Assembly (NCBI GenBank): GCA_963838845.1 | Contig: CAWISR010000003.1 | Span: 620,001 to 684,000, forward strand | Origin: CAVRXQ01 sp963838845 | Lineage (GTDB): Bacteria > Actinomycetota > Acidimicrobiia > Acidimicrobiales > Bog-793 | DNA: 64,000 bases | Direction: 5' to 3' | In this document: positions 9,081 to 16,886 of the stretch, piece by piece | How positions within the stretch are numbered: the stretch's first letter is position 1 | Layout: every line of letters starts with the position of its first letter | Made by a program: the position numbers and the translations under genes | Notes under the pieces: model-generated | Seen by the model: the letters and a program-made list of their open reading frames with translations, nothing else | Databases searched by the model: none | What the model was told of the DNA's origin: nothing

Positions 9081-9970
9081 GCGGTCTCCTCTTTGGCTGC
9101 AACGTCGCCATCTCGACCGACGCCGGTTCAGATCCGGTCCACGGCGCCCGCGAGGCCGAGCGTGCCGGTTTCGACTTCGTCTCGGTGAACGACCATCCAG
9201 CCGGTGGCGGACCGGTCCGCGAAGCGTGGACGCTGCTCAGTTGGATCGCCGCGAAGACCGAAAGGATCGCGGTGGCGCCCCGTGTCCTCGCGGTGCCGTT
9301 CCGGTTGCCGGCCGTCGTCGCGAAAGCGTGCGAAACACTCGACCGGCTGTCCGACGGTCGGGTGATCCTCGCTCTCGGCTCGGGGGGATCACCTGACGAG
9401 CTCGCCCAATTCGGAGCCTCCCCGGGCTCCGCCGCGGAACGGACGACGGGGCTCGACGAGGCGGTGTGCATCATTCGCGGATTGTGGGGCGGCGAAGCGT
9501 TCTCGTATTCAGGCGAGGTGTATCGGGTCGCAAACTTGCAGCTCGATCCGAAACCCGAGCGGAGGATTCCGATCTGGCTCGGTACCTTCGGTCGGCGGGG
9601 CCTCGTGCTCGCGGGAACGCTCGCCGACGGTTGGCTCCCTTCTCTCGGGTATGGCCCCGAAAGCGAGCTGCCAGTGATGCGTGCCCGGGTCGTCGAAGCG
9701 GCGCTCGCCGCCGGACGGAGCGAACACGACGTGCGTTGCGTCCTCAATCTGGGGGTCCACCTCGGAGGGGACGGGAGCGGGGATGCAGGGTCAGTGGTCG
9801 GAGAGTCGAAGCGCGTCGTCGAGGGACTGACTCACTTCGTCGAAATGGGATTCGGCGGATTCAACCTCGTCCCCGAAGGCGATGATGTCGACAGTCAGGT
9901 CCGCGCGCTTGGCGACGAGGTGATTCCGGAGATCCGCGACTTCGTGGCATCGTTTGCGCCGGGCGGGTGA
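9077..9970 (+). CDS. LLM-class (F420-type) oxidoreductase
   Basis: This 297-residue protein has the luciferase-like monooxygenase TIM-barrel fold. It opens with the strand GLLFGCNVAIST, then the typical AREAERAGFDFVSVNDHP, the substrate-barrel segment CETLDRLSDGRVILALGSGG, and RRIPIWLGTFGRRGL..AGTLADGWLP, a hallmark of F420-dependent members. Actinobacterial homologues use F420H2; FMN is possible. The start codon overlaps the yczE stop (ATGA), so translation is coupled and both answer to the MarR operator. The physiological substrate is unknown. Confidence 0.88.
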   Translation: MSGLLFGCNVAISTDAGSDPVHGAREAERAGFDFVSVNDHPAGGGPVREAWTLLSWIAAKTERIAVAPRVLAVPFRLPAVVAKACETLDRLSDGRVILALGSGGSPDELAQFGASPGSAAERTTGLDEAVCIIRGLWGGEAFSYSGEVYRVANLQLDPKPERRIPIWLGTFGRRGLVLAGTLADGWLPSLGYGPESELPVMRARVVEAALAAGRSEHDVRCVLNLGVHLGGDGSGDAGSVVGESKRVVEGLTHFVEMGFGGFNLVPEGDDVDSQVRALGDEVIPEIRDFVASFAPGG

Positions 9971-10229
9971 CCCGAGCGCGCCGAGCAGCCGGAGCGTGTC
10001 GCAACGTGTGGCCTTGACCGAGCGGGTCGGCATCGCGCCCAAGAGGCATCGTCGTCGGGAACAAGAGCCCTGTTCGCGGGGAGCGTTGTGTCGGACGATG
10101 GCACCCGACGACAAAACGGCTGATCTCGCGCAGAGAATGAGGGGCGACGTACGCGGGTGCCATTCCGGCTTTCGACCGTGCGGACGGCACCTGGCTGCGG
10201 AATGGGCGCAGGTCACATGAGGAGGTGCG

Positions 10230-10712
10230 ATGGACGGGAAGGAACTCGTAGATCGGTTCGGCGAGCACATCGCCGTGGGCAGAGCATTCGGCTCCGCGTA
10301 TGAGAAAGATGAATCGACGGTGATCCCCGTCGCGATCGTGGTCGGCGGAGCTGGTAGCGGCGCCGGGGATGGACGCGAGGGAAAGGGCGAAGGCGGAGGA
10401 TTCGGCGGCCTCGTCTACCCGATTGGCGTTTACGTCATCCGGGACGGTGACGCGAAATTCGTTCCGAGCGTGAACGCGTCGCGCATCGCGGCATCAGCGC
10501 TCAGTCTCGTCGGCATCGCGGCGAAGCGCGCCGTGCGAAGGAGGAGGATTGCGAAGCGGGCGAGCGCGACGTTGAAGACTCCGGCTGCTCGGGTGCTCAG
10601 CCGTGGACAGGGCTGGCGGGAATCCACGCGTCACCACCGAGACGAAGCCTTTCGTTTGTCGCGGCTGCTGCGGCGCGCATCGGCCACCGAGGAGCATACG
10701 CACGGTGAGTGA
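10230..10712 (+). CDS. GerW/YtfJ-like spore-protein-domain protein with basic tail
   Basis: This 160-residue protein has its N-terminal two thirds matching the GerW/YtfJ domain: VIPVAIVVGGAGSGAGDG, a Gly-rich patch (GKGEGGGFGG), then PIGVYVIRDGDAKFVPSVN. The C-terminal third is strongly basic and Arg-rich and is not part of the domain. An AGGAGG Shine-Dalgarno stands 5 bases before the ATG. The domain occurs in many non-sporulating actinobacteria with unknown function, so sporulation should not be inferred. It appears monocistronic, starting 259 bp after the LLM gene. Confidence 0.8.
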   Translation: MDGKELVDRFGEHIAVGRAFGSAYEKDESTVIPVAIVVGGAGSGAGDGREGKGEGGGFGGLVYPIGVYVIRDGDAKFVPSVNASRIAASALSLVGIAAKRAVRRRRIAKRASATLKTPAARVLSRGQGWRESTRHHRDEAFRLSRLLRRASATEEHTHGE

Positions 10713-11037
10713 TCGAACTCGCGAGCGCCGATCCGCCCGCGTGGAATTCGGCGGGTCGGTGGTCGACAGATGACCGCGAGGGTTTAGCTCACGCGAGCGG
10801 CAGACGATGGGTTTGAGCCTCGTTGGGCAAACTCGCGGAGGGTGTCGGCGGCTCGAAAGATCACAGCAGGTGATATTTGTGTTACTCGATGTGCGAACTC
10901 GGACTCCGGCGATCGAAAAGAGGCGTCTTTCAACAGTTTTCTCGATGTCTCCCGCGCTCCATTAGCGCTAACTCAGGTGGGTTGGGTCCACTCCGACATG
11001 AACGAGTCCGACACCGCCGAGGATTAGGGAGATTACA
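10713..11037. other. Noncoding gap
   Basis: No credible gene is visible in these 325 bases. A short plus frame here lacks domain features and a ribosome site. An AGGGAG site near the right end serves the next small gene. Confidence 0.5.
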
Positions 11038-11256
11038 ATGGGTGAGATCAGACGCAGAACCATCCTTTTGATGGCGATCGCCCTCGTCGTCCTGGGAGCA
11101 ACCGTGATTGTGTTGCTCGTAGATCTCGGAGCGCAGCAGAGTCATATTGACGCTCTCTATTACCACGTCAACTTCCTGCGCTCTTTCGATGAATCGCTGT
11201 GGATTCAGATTCACTCGCTCGTTCACAGTGGGTCGAGTGCGCGCGGAGTCGCGTAA
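11038..11256 (+). CDS. Small single-pass membrane protein
   Basis: This 72-residue protein begins MGEIRRR, followed by one strongly hydrophobic segment (about residues 8-29, ILLMAIALVVLGATVIVLLV). A short extracytoplasmic part contains HIDALYYHVNFLRSFDESLW. AGGGAG lies 7 bases before the ATG. The N-terminal arginines predict N-in topology, or possibly an uncleaved signal anchor. I do not recognise a family. The gene stands alone between two noncoding gaps. Confidence 0.6.
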   Translation: MGEIRRRTILLMAIALVVLGATVIVLLVDLGAQQSHIDALYYHVNFLRSFDESLWIQIHSLVHSGSSARGVA

Positions 11257-11850
11257 TCATTGGAATCTGTGCGCGACCGCGATCCATGATCGAAACAGCG
11301 AGCGGTTTCACCAGGGCCGCGCGTTAGGACACGACGAGATGACGTTCGTCGGCCCGATCGAGCCCCGGCGTCGGTCGGGCCGCCCTCTTTTCAATTGAGC
11401 GTGTCGGAATCGGAGGAACGATCGCCGAGTTCATTGTTCGGTGTTGCCTCGGGCGCTTGCCCGGCTGATCCCTCATCAGCGATTGGGCCGATTCGCTGTC
11501 GTATCGGTTGCACTTTCTCCGGGACCGGCTGATCTCGAAATGCATCGGTAGGTCCTTTTCGTCACCAGCGTCCGCGTTGTTTGCCGAGCGTTCGACTCGT
11601 GCAGCGGTCGCGGACAGAGCGCGTCGTTGCGAATACTTCGCGTTGACTGCCGACGCGGTGCCTGCTCGGACGGATTCCCCCAAGTAGCGACATCAGATCA
11701 CGGCGACTGCCACAGATCGGCGAACTTCCTGGGCAAATCGACTCAATTTTTGTGCCGAGGGTGACGTTTTCTATCCCGAGCGCCGTTTGGCAAACGCGGT
11801 GAGTGAGAACTGGGCGCTGAGACCGACGACGTGAGGGGAGGCGGCATCAC
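11257..11850. other. Noncoding gap upstream of the GGDEF-EAL gene
   Basis: These 594 bases show no supportable gene. A 119-codon minus frame is basic, low in complexity and without domain features. I looked for a c-di-GMP-I riboswitch and did not find the core. AGGGGAGG lies about 9 bases before the TTG of the next gene. Confidence 0.5.
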
Positions 11851-14214
11851 TTGGCAACCCTGACTGTTGCCGCCGAGCCGAATACGGTCGACTCGCCCGA
11901 CCAGTTAATACGCTGCCGCCTGGTCGGGGCCGACGTGTTGCTCGTGGGCTTGATCGTGGCGTACACCGCGTCGCTTCTCCTTCGCTCGCAACTGAACTTC
12001 ATTCCGGCCGTCGACGGCTGGTCGGTTGATGTCTTCGAGCTGCTCACAGCTGGGTGGTGCCTTTCCCGTGCGTTCGTTCGACGACCGGGACGGCTGGTCG
12101 CATTGCTGTTCGGGCTGGCCCTGCTCGCGTGGTGCTCAGGCGACATCGTGCTCACAATCGAGTCGCTCGGAGGCGCGACCCCACCCGCGGTGTCATTGAA
12201 GGACGCCTTCTACATCGCCTTCTATCCATTCGCGTACGCGGCGATCGTCATATTCATGCGCCGACAGATGCGGGGCTTGTCGTTCGCGAGCTGGATCGAT
12301 GGTTTGGTGGCCGGGCTTGGGGCGGCGTCACTTTGCGCTGCTTTCGCGTTTCACAGCGTCGAACGACTGAGCCGACTCGGGTCGGCGAACGCGGCGACGA
12401 ACCTTGTCTACCCGATCGGCGATCTCGTGCTGTTCGGCCTGGTGATCGGCGCGACCGCCCTGATGCGAGATCGGCGCAGGCTTCCTTGGGTCCTGATCGC
12501 CGTCGCTTGTTCGGTGAACGCCGCTGGAGACACGTTCAATCTCTTTCAGTCGTCCGCGTTCGGGGCCACGAGGGTCGCAGTCATCGCGAACTCAATCGCC
12601 TGGCCGATTGCCTTCGTACTGATCGCCAATTCCGTTTGGGTGAAGCAGCCGCCTATCGACCCGAAGGTTGCCGATAAGCCGACAGGTTTCGTCTTGCCTG
12701 GTCTCGCGGCGATCACCGGACTCGCGATCCTGTTTGTCGGGACGGCAGACCACGTAGGGAGAACAGCGATCGCACTCGCCACGGCGACACTGTTGGTCGC
12801 TGGTGTGCGTCTCACGTTTTCGGTGAGGCAGATGCGCACGCTCACCGCTCAACGCCAGTTGCAGTCGATCACCGACGAGTTGACTGGTCTCGGCAACCGA
12901 CGACGCTTGACTCAGGTGCTCGATAATTACTTTGCTGATTCCGAGAGCACATTCGGGACGCGTCAGCTGGCTTTCCTGTTCATCGACCTCGACCACTTCA
13001 AGGAAGTCAACGACTCGTTCGGTCACGCAGCCGGAGACGAGCTGCTCGGCCAAATCGGGCCACGTCTTGCAAGATCGCTGCGCAATTCCGACTTGCTCGT
13101 ACGTCTCGGCGGCGATGAGTTTGCCGCCGTGCTGTTTGGCGCTGACGGCGAATACGCGCGAGTCATCGCCCGGCGGGTTGCCTCGAGCCTCAAAGAGCCG
13201 TTCGTGCTCAACGCCGTCGAGTCACACATCAGCGCAAGCATCGGAATCGCCCTCGCACCCGCCCACGCTTGCGACGGCGTGGGACTTCTCCGCTGTGCGG
13301 ACAGCGCGATGTATCGGGCGAAGCTGCGTAACGAGCCATTCGAGATGTATGACGCGACGCTTGATCATGACGGCAACCTGCTTCAGCTCGTCGAAGAGCT
13401 GCGGGAGGCTGTCGACAAGAACAGTTTCGAACTCCACTTCCAGCCCCAGCTCGACTTGCGGGACCACAAGGTCAAGGCGGTCGAAGCGTTGATTCGTTGG
13501 CGCCACCCCCGGCTCGGCGATTTGCCGCCCGTCCAGTTCTTGCCCCTCGTGGAGGACGCCGGGCTGATGCCGGCGCTGACGCGCCTCGTCCTCGACGGTG
13601 CACTCGCCCAATGCGCGAAGTGGCGGGCGGCGGGGGAGAACCTGGTCGTTTCGGTCAACATCTCGGCGACCAATTTGCTCGAAGATGGGTTTGGCGAGGT
13701 CGTCAAGGACGCGCTCGCCAGGCACAACCTTCCACCGGAGTTCCTCGTGCTCGAGATCACCGAGACATGCGTGATATCGGACTACGAACGCTCGAAACGG
13801 GTGATCGAGGATCTTCGCAGCATCGGAGTCGTGATGTCGATTGATGACTTCGGCGCGGGGTTCACGTCGCTCGCATATTTGAGCAACCTCGCGGTTGGAG
13901 AGTTGAAACTTGATCGAAGCCTCATTTTGAAACTCGGTGGCGGCGAGAACGATCGTGACGAGAGTCTCATTCGTTCGACGATTGAGCTCGGTCACGCCTT
14001 GGGAATGCGAGTCGTCGCGGAGGGCATCGAAGACACCGCGGCGCTCACAGAACTCGCGGGTCTTGGCTGTGATTACGCGCAGGGGTTCCTCATCAGCATT
14101 CCGAAACCGGCGGACGAGCTCGATCTGTCGGATCGAAATCTGCTCGCCGGCGCGGTCAACGTTCCAGTTCGCACGCTCGAACCCGACCCCGCCACAACGT
14201 CGATGTCCGACTGA
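11851..14214 (+). CDS. Membrane-bound GGDEF-EAL cyclic-di-GMP protein
   Basis: This 787-residue protein has eight or nine hydrophobic helices in residues 25-325, like the MASE-type sensor regions. A GGDEF domain follows (LGNRRRL; active site GGDEF at about 420) with an intact RNSD inhibitory I-site five residues before it. The EAL domain begins with EALIRWRHP at about 544 and keeps DDFGAGFTSLAYL and the QGFLISIPKP end. Both catalytic signatures are intact, so it could make and degrade c-di-GMP. The TTG start is preceded by AGGGGAGG. Its likely local target is the PilB MshEN domain. The signal sensed is unknown. Confidence 0.93.
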   Translation: MATLTVAAEPNTVDSPDQLIRCRLVGADVLLVGLIVAYTASLLLRSQLNFIPAVDGWSVDVFELLTAGWCLSRAFVRRPGRLVALLFGLALLAWCSGDIVLTIESLGGATPPAVSLKDAFYIAFYPFAYAAIVIFMRRQMRGLSFASWIDGLVAGLGAASLCAAFAFHSVERLSRLGSANAATNLVYPIGDLVLFGLVIGATALMRDRRRLPWVLIAVACSVNAAGDTFNLFQSSAFGATRVAVIANSIAWPIAFVLIANSVWVKQPPIDPKVADKPTGFVLPGLAAITGLAILFVGTADHVGRTAIALATATLLVAGVRLTFSVRQMRTLTAQRQLQSITDELTGLGNRRRLTQVLDNYFADSESTFGTRQLAFLFIDLDHFKEVNDSFGHAAGDELLGQIGPRLARSLRNSDLLVRLGGDEFAAVLFGADGEYARVIARRVASSLKEPFVLNAVESHISASIGIALAPAHACDGVGLLRCADSAMYRAKLRNEPFEMYDATLDHDGNLLQLVEELREAVDKNSFELHFQPQLDLRDHKVKAVEALIRWRHPRLGDLPPVQFLPLVEDAGLMPALTRLVLDGALAQCAKWRAAGENLVVSVNISATNLLEDGFGEVVKDALARHNLPPEFLVLEITETCVISDYERSKRVIEDLRSIGVVMSIDDFGAGFTSLAYLSNLAVGELKLDRSLILKLGGGENDRDESLIRSTIELGHALGMRVVAEGIEDTAALTELAGLGCDYAQGFLISIPKPADELDLSDRNLLAGAVNVPVRTLEPDPATTSMSD

Positions 14215-14390
14215 GGGCGGGTCGCTCCAACCCAAACCGCGCAGATCGGCGGACGAAGTCGACTTGAGGGGGCGGTCGCCATACGGACCGGTTGATCCCT
14301 GTTGTGCGCGGTCAACACAGATTGTTCGGTCGGGTCCATTTCGGGGACCGGCGCGGGGCGCGCGGCGAGTCCAGCCTCGGAGCAACTTGG

Positions 14391-15284
14391 TCAGTCGGCT
14401 TGCAGCATGCGTTTCGCTTCCTCGATCTCCGCACGAGCCTCACCCTTCACCTCGGGAAGATGGAGGTCGAGCCGCTCGATGGCGTGCGTCAAGATGCCGC
14501 CGACAAGTGCCCTTGCCGCGTATTTGTGATCAGCCGGCACGACGTACCAAGGCGCCCAGGGAGTCGACGTCGCACTGATCATCGCTTCATACGCCTGCTG
14601 GAAGTCGTCGAAGTAGGCGCGTTCTTCGAGGTCCGATGCCGAGAACTTCCAGTATTTGGTCGGGTCGTCGAGCCGTTCGAGGAGTCGCTTTCTCTGCTCG
14701 TCCTTCGAAACGTGCAAGAAGAGTTTGATGATGCGCGTGCCGTTGCGCTCGAGATGGTGTTCGAAGGCGTTGATGTCCTCGAAGCGCTCGTGCCACAGCT
14801 TTTCACCCGTTGCCGTGTCGGGCGGAAGGTGCTGCTGGGTGAGGATGTTCGGATGGACTCGCACGACGAGCACTTCTTCGTAGTAGGAGCGGTTGAAGAT
14901 CCCGATCTGTCCTTGTCCGGGAAGTTCCTTCTCACAACGCCAGAGGAAGTCGTGGTTGAGCTCTTCGGCAGAGGGAGCCTTGAATGAGACGACCTTGCAA
15001 CCTTGGGGGTTGACTCCCGACATGACGTGCTTGATCGTTCCGTCCTTGCCGGCCGCGTCGAGTGCCTGCAGGATCACGAGTAACGCATAGGTGTCGGTCG
15101 CGTAGAGCAGCTCCTGTGAGGTAGTGAACTCCTCTTTGAATGCCTCGAGATCCTCCCTGGCGAGGTCTTTCGAGCTCGATTCCCGCCAATCGGCCTTCGT
15201 CGCACTCGTGCTGCGGTGCCCGAGGTCGGCCCGATCGCCGGGAGCAACCATGAGCTCTTCGAGGACACCCTTATCGAGCTTCAC
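14391..15284 (-). CDS. ppk2: Polyphosphate kinase 2 family protein
   Basis: This 297-residue member of the PPK2 family transfers phosphate between polyphosphate and nucleotides in the cytosol. The P-loop DAAGKDG lies at residues 76-82. Then come GVNPQGCKVVSFKAP, the catalytic/lid segments FNRSYYEEVLVVRVHP and WHERFEDINAFE, and VPADHKYAARALV near the end. The subgroup (NDP- or NMP-phosphorylating) cannot be assigned by eye. It is convergent with the GGDEF-EAL gene and monocistronic or followed by none. With the Pst operon and phosphoesterase it adds to the phosphate metabolism in the window. Confidence 0.92.
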   Translation of the reverse strand: MKLDKGVLEELMVAPGDRADLGHRSTSATKADWRESSSKDLAREDLEAFKEEFTTSQELLYATDTYALLVILQALDAAGKDGTIKHVMSGVNPQGCKVVSFKAPSAEELNHDFLWRCEKELPGQGQIGIFNRSYYEEVLVVRVHPNILTQQHLPPDTATGEKLWHERFEDINAFEHHLERNGTRIIKLFLHVSKDEQRKRLLERLDDPTKYWKFSASDLEERAYFDDFQQAYEAMISATSTPWAPWYVVPADHKYAARALVGGILTHAIERLDLHLPEVKGEARAEIEEAKRMLQAD

Positions 15285-15484
15285 GTCCCCACCTCCTCAT
15301 CGATCTCCAGGCCGTCGAGTTCGCTTTGATGAAGAGTCGCCAGAGATCGTCTCCCACACTTGGCGGATTGCCGCGTGTCCGACATTCCTCGTCCCGTCAG
15401 CCGCGCGGCGCGTCGCCTCAACGACGCCGTCGCCGCTCAGACCCGACTTCTCGCCGAAGGTCAAACAAGCAGGTTCGATCATCA

Positions 15485-15841
15485 CTACTTGGCGTAGTTA
15501 GTGGCCCCAAACCAATCGACGGTGACAACGGGCTCGTCACCGACGACCCAGGCGTCATGTCCACTTGGCAGTGACGTGATGTCACCGGGAACGGCCACAA
15601 ATTCCGTTCCATCGTCGATTCGTATCGCCAGGCGACCCGAAACGTGATACTGGAAGTGAGGTGCAGTACAAGTGTCGGTGCCGGCGATGGGTTTTACGTC
15701 GTTCGACCAGCGCCATCCTGGTTGAAACACGAGTCGCCCGATCTCTGCGTCACCAACCTTGACGATTTCGGCTCGGCCGTTTGGAAATTCGCGGAGCTCA
15801 TCGGGCCGTTCGAAGCTCCGGTGCTCGGTTGCTCGCGCCAT
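15485..15841 (-). CDS. Small cupin-domain protein
   Basis: This 118-residue single-domain cupin has CTAPHFQYHVSGRLAIRIDDGTE for motif 1 and VPGDITSLPSGHDAWVVGDEP for motif 2. It shares the pattern CxxPHxxY...G...DGxE...GD....P.GH with the two cupins at 23.0 and 23.6 kb, so all three look related. Metal and substrate are unknown. It stands alone, 200 bp upstream of ppk2 on the same strand. Confidence 0.78.
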   Translation of the reverse strand: MARATEHRSFERPDELREFPNGRAEIVKVGDAEIGRLVFQPGWRWSNDVKPIAGTDTCTAPHFQYHVSGRLAIRIDDGTEFVAVPGDITSLPSGHDAWVVGDEPVVTVDWFGATNYAK

Positions 15842-15997
15842 CGCGCCCTCCCGCTAGGAAATGACCTACCTAATGCAAGAACAGTTGCGACTTACGGATC
15901 GACGGTCAAGGGATGATTTTGGCCCCCTGCTCACGAGAACCTCATGTCTTGCTCACGCCCCACAACACTGGGGCGGCGCGCCCCTGCTCGTCCGACG

Positions 15998-16642
15998 ATG
16001 GAGAATGCCGAAGTGACCGCACCCGACCTCCCGCACGACTGGGACGACTCCTATAAGGGTCCGTCGCCTCCGTGGGACATTGGCCGCCCACAACCTGCCT
16101 TTGTCCGCCTCGCGGACGCCGGCGCGCTGACCGGCACCCTCCTCGACGCCGGCTGCGGGACCGGTGAGCACACGATCCTCGCCGCGCGCCGAGGCGCTCG
16201 CGCCTTCGGCGTCGACATCTCCCGACGCGCGATCGACATCGCCCGTCGGAAAGCCGCCGAGCGTGGCGTCGAGACCGGCTTCCAGGTGCTGGACGCGCTG
16301 CGCATCGACACGCTCGGCGACTCCTTCGAGACGATCGTCGACAGCGGCCTGTTCCACGTCTTCGACGACACTGCCCGCACCCGGTACGTCACCGCCCTGA
16401 GCGCCGTCCTCCGTCCGGCTGGCCACCTTCATCTGATGTGTTTCAGCGACCAGCAGCCCGGCGACTGGGGCCCCCGCCGCGTTACCGAGGGTGAGCTGGG
16501 CGCTGCCTTCTGCTCCGGCTGGCGTATCGAATCACTCGCTCCCGAGCACTTCGACATCAACCCGGTCTTCGGCACTCATACCGCCGAAGCGTGGCTTGCC
16601 GACATTGTCCGTCTGCCGTCGGAAACGAAAAAAATCCGTTGA
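15998..16642 (+). CDS. Class I SAM-dependent methyltransferase
   Basis: This Rossmann-fold methyltransferase has motif I LLDAGCGTGEHT, the acidic post-I residue in GVDISRRAID, and VDSGLFHVFDD in the motif III region. The N-terminus W..SYKGPSPPWDIGRPQP is typical of thiopurine/tellurite-type and actinobacterial small-molecule methyltransferases. The substrate is unknown. I prefer the ATG at 15998; an upstream in-frame ATG at 15944 adds 18 unconserved-looking residues. Neither has a clear ribosome site. It is divergent from the cupin at 15485-15841. Confidence 0.85.
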   Translation: MENAEVTAPDLPHDWDDSYKGPSPPWDIGRPQPAFVRLADAGALTGTLLDAGCGTGEHTILAARRGARAFGVDISRRAIDIARRKAAERGVETGFQVLDALRIDTLGDSFETIVDSGLFHVFDDTARTRYVTALSAVLRPAGHLHLMCFSDQQPGDWGPRRVTEGELGAAFCSGWRIESLAPEHFDINPVFGTHTAEAWLADIVRLPSETKKIR

Positions 16643-16886
16643 TGCACCGCCCCAGAACTCCGTCCATCGTGCAGAGCGAGTGACCCCAACCGCCGGTCAG
16701 TTCGCTGCCCAAGCACCGAAGCTGCCAGTCGGAGATCGTTGACGTCGGCCCTCAATCGCGAACCCCAACGACTGCCGACTGATGGGTTGCTCGCGGTCAT
16801 GACTGGCTCGGTAGCAGTTTGGTAGCACCGGAGCGTTTCTGAGGCTTCATCCGAATGACGGATTGCCGTCCGTCTGAAAACGCGAC

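Noticed and set aside
10780..10860. Possible c-di-GMP-I riboswitch (GGGCAAAC string)
   Set aside because: The GCAAAG/CC core and the receptor pairing are missing; only a short chance match.
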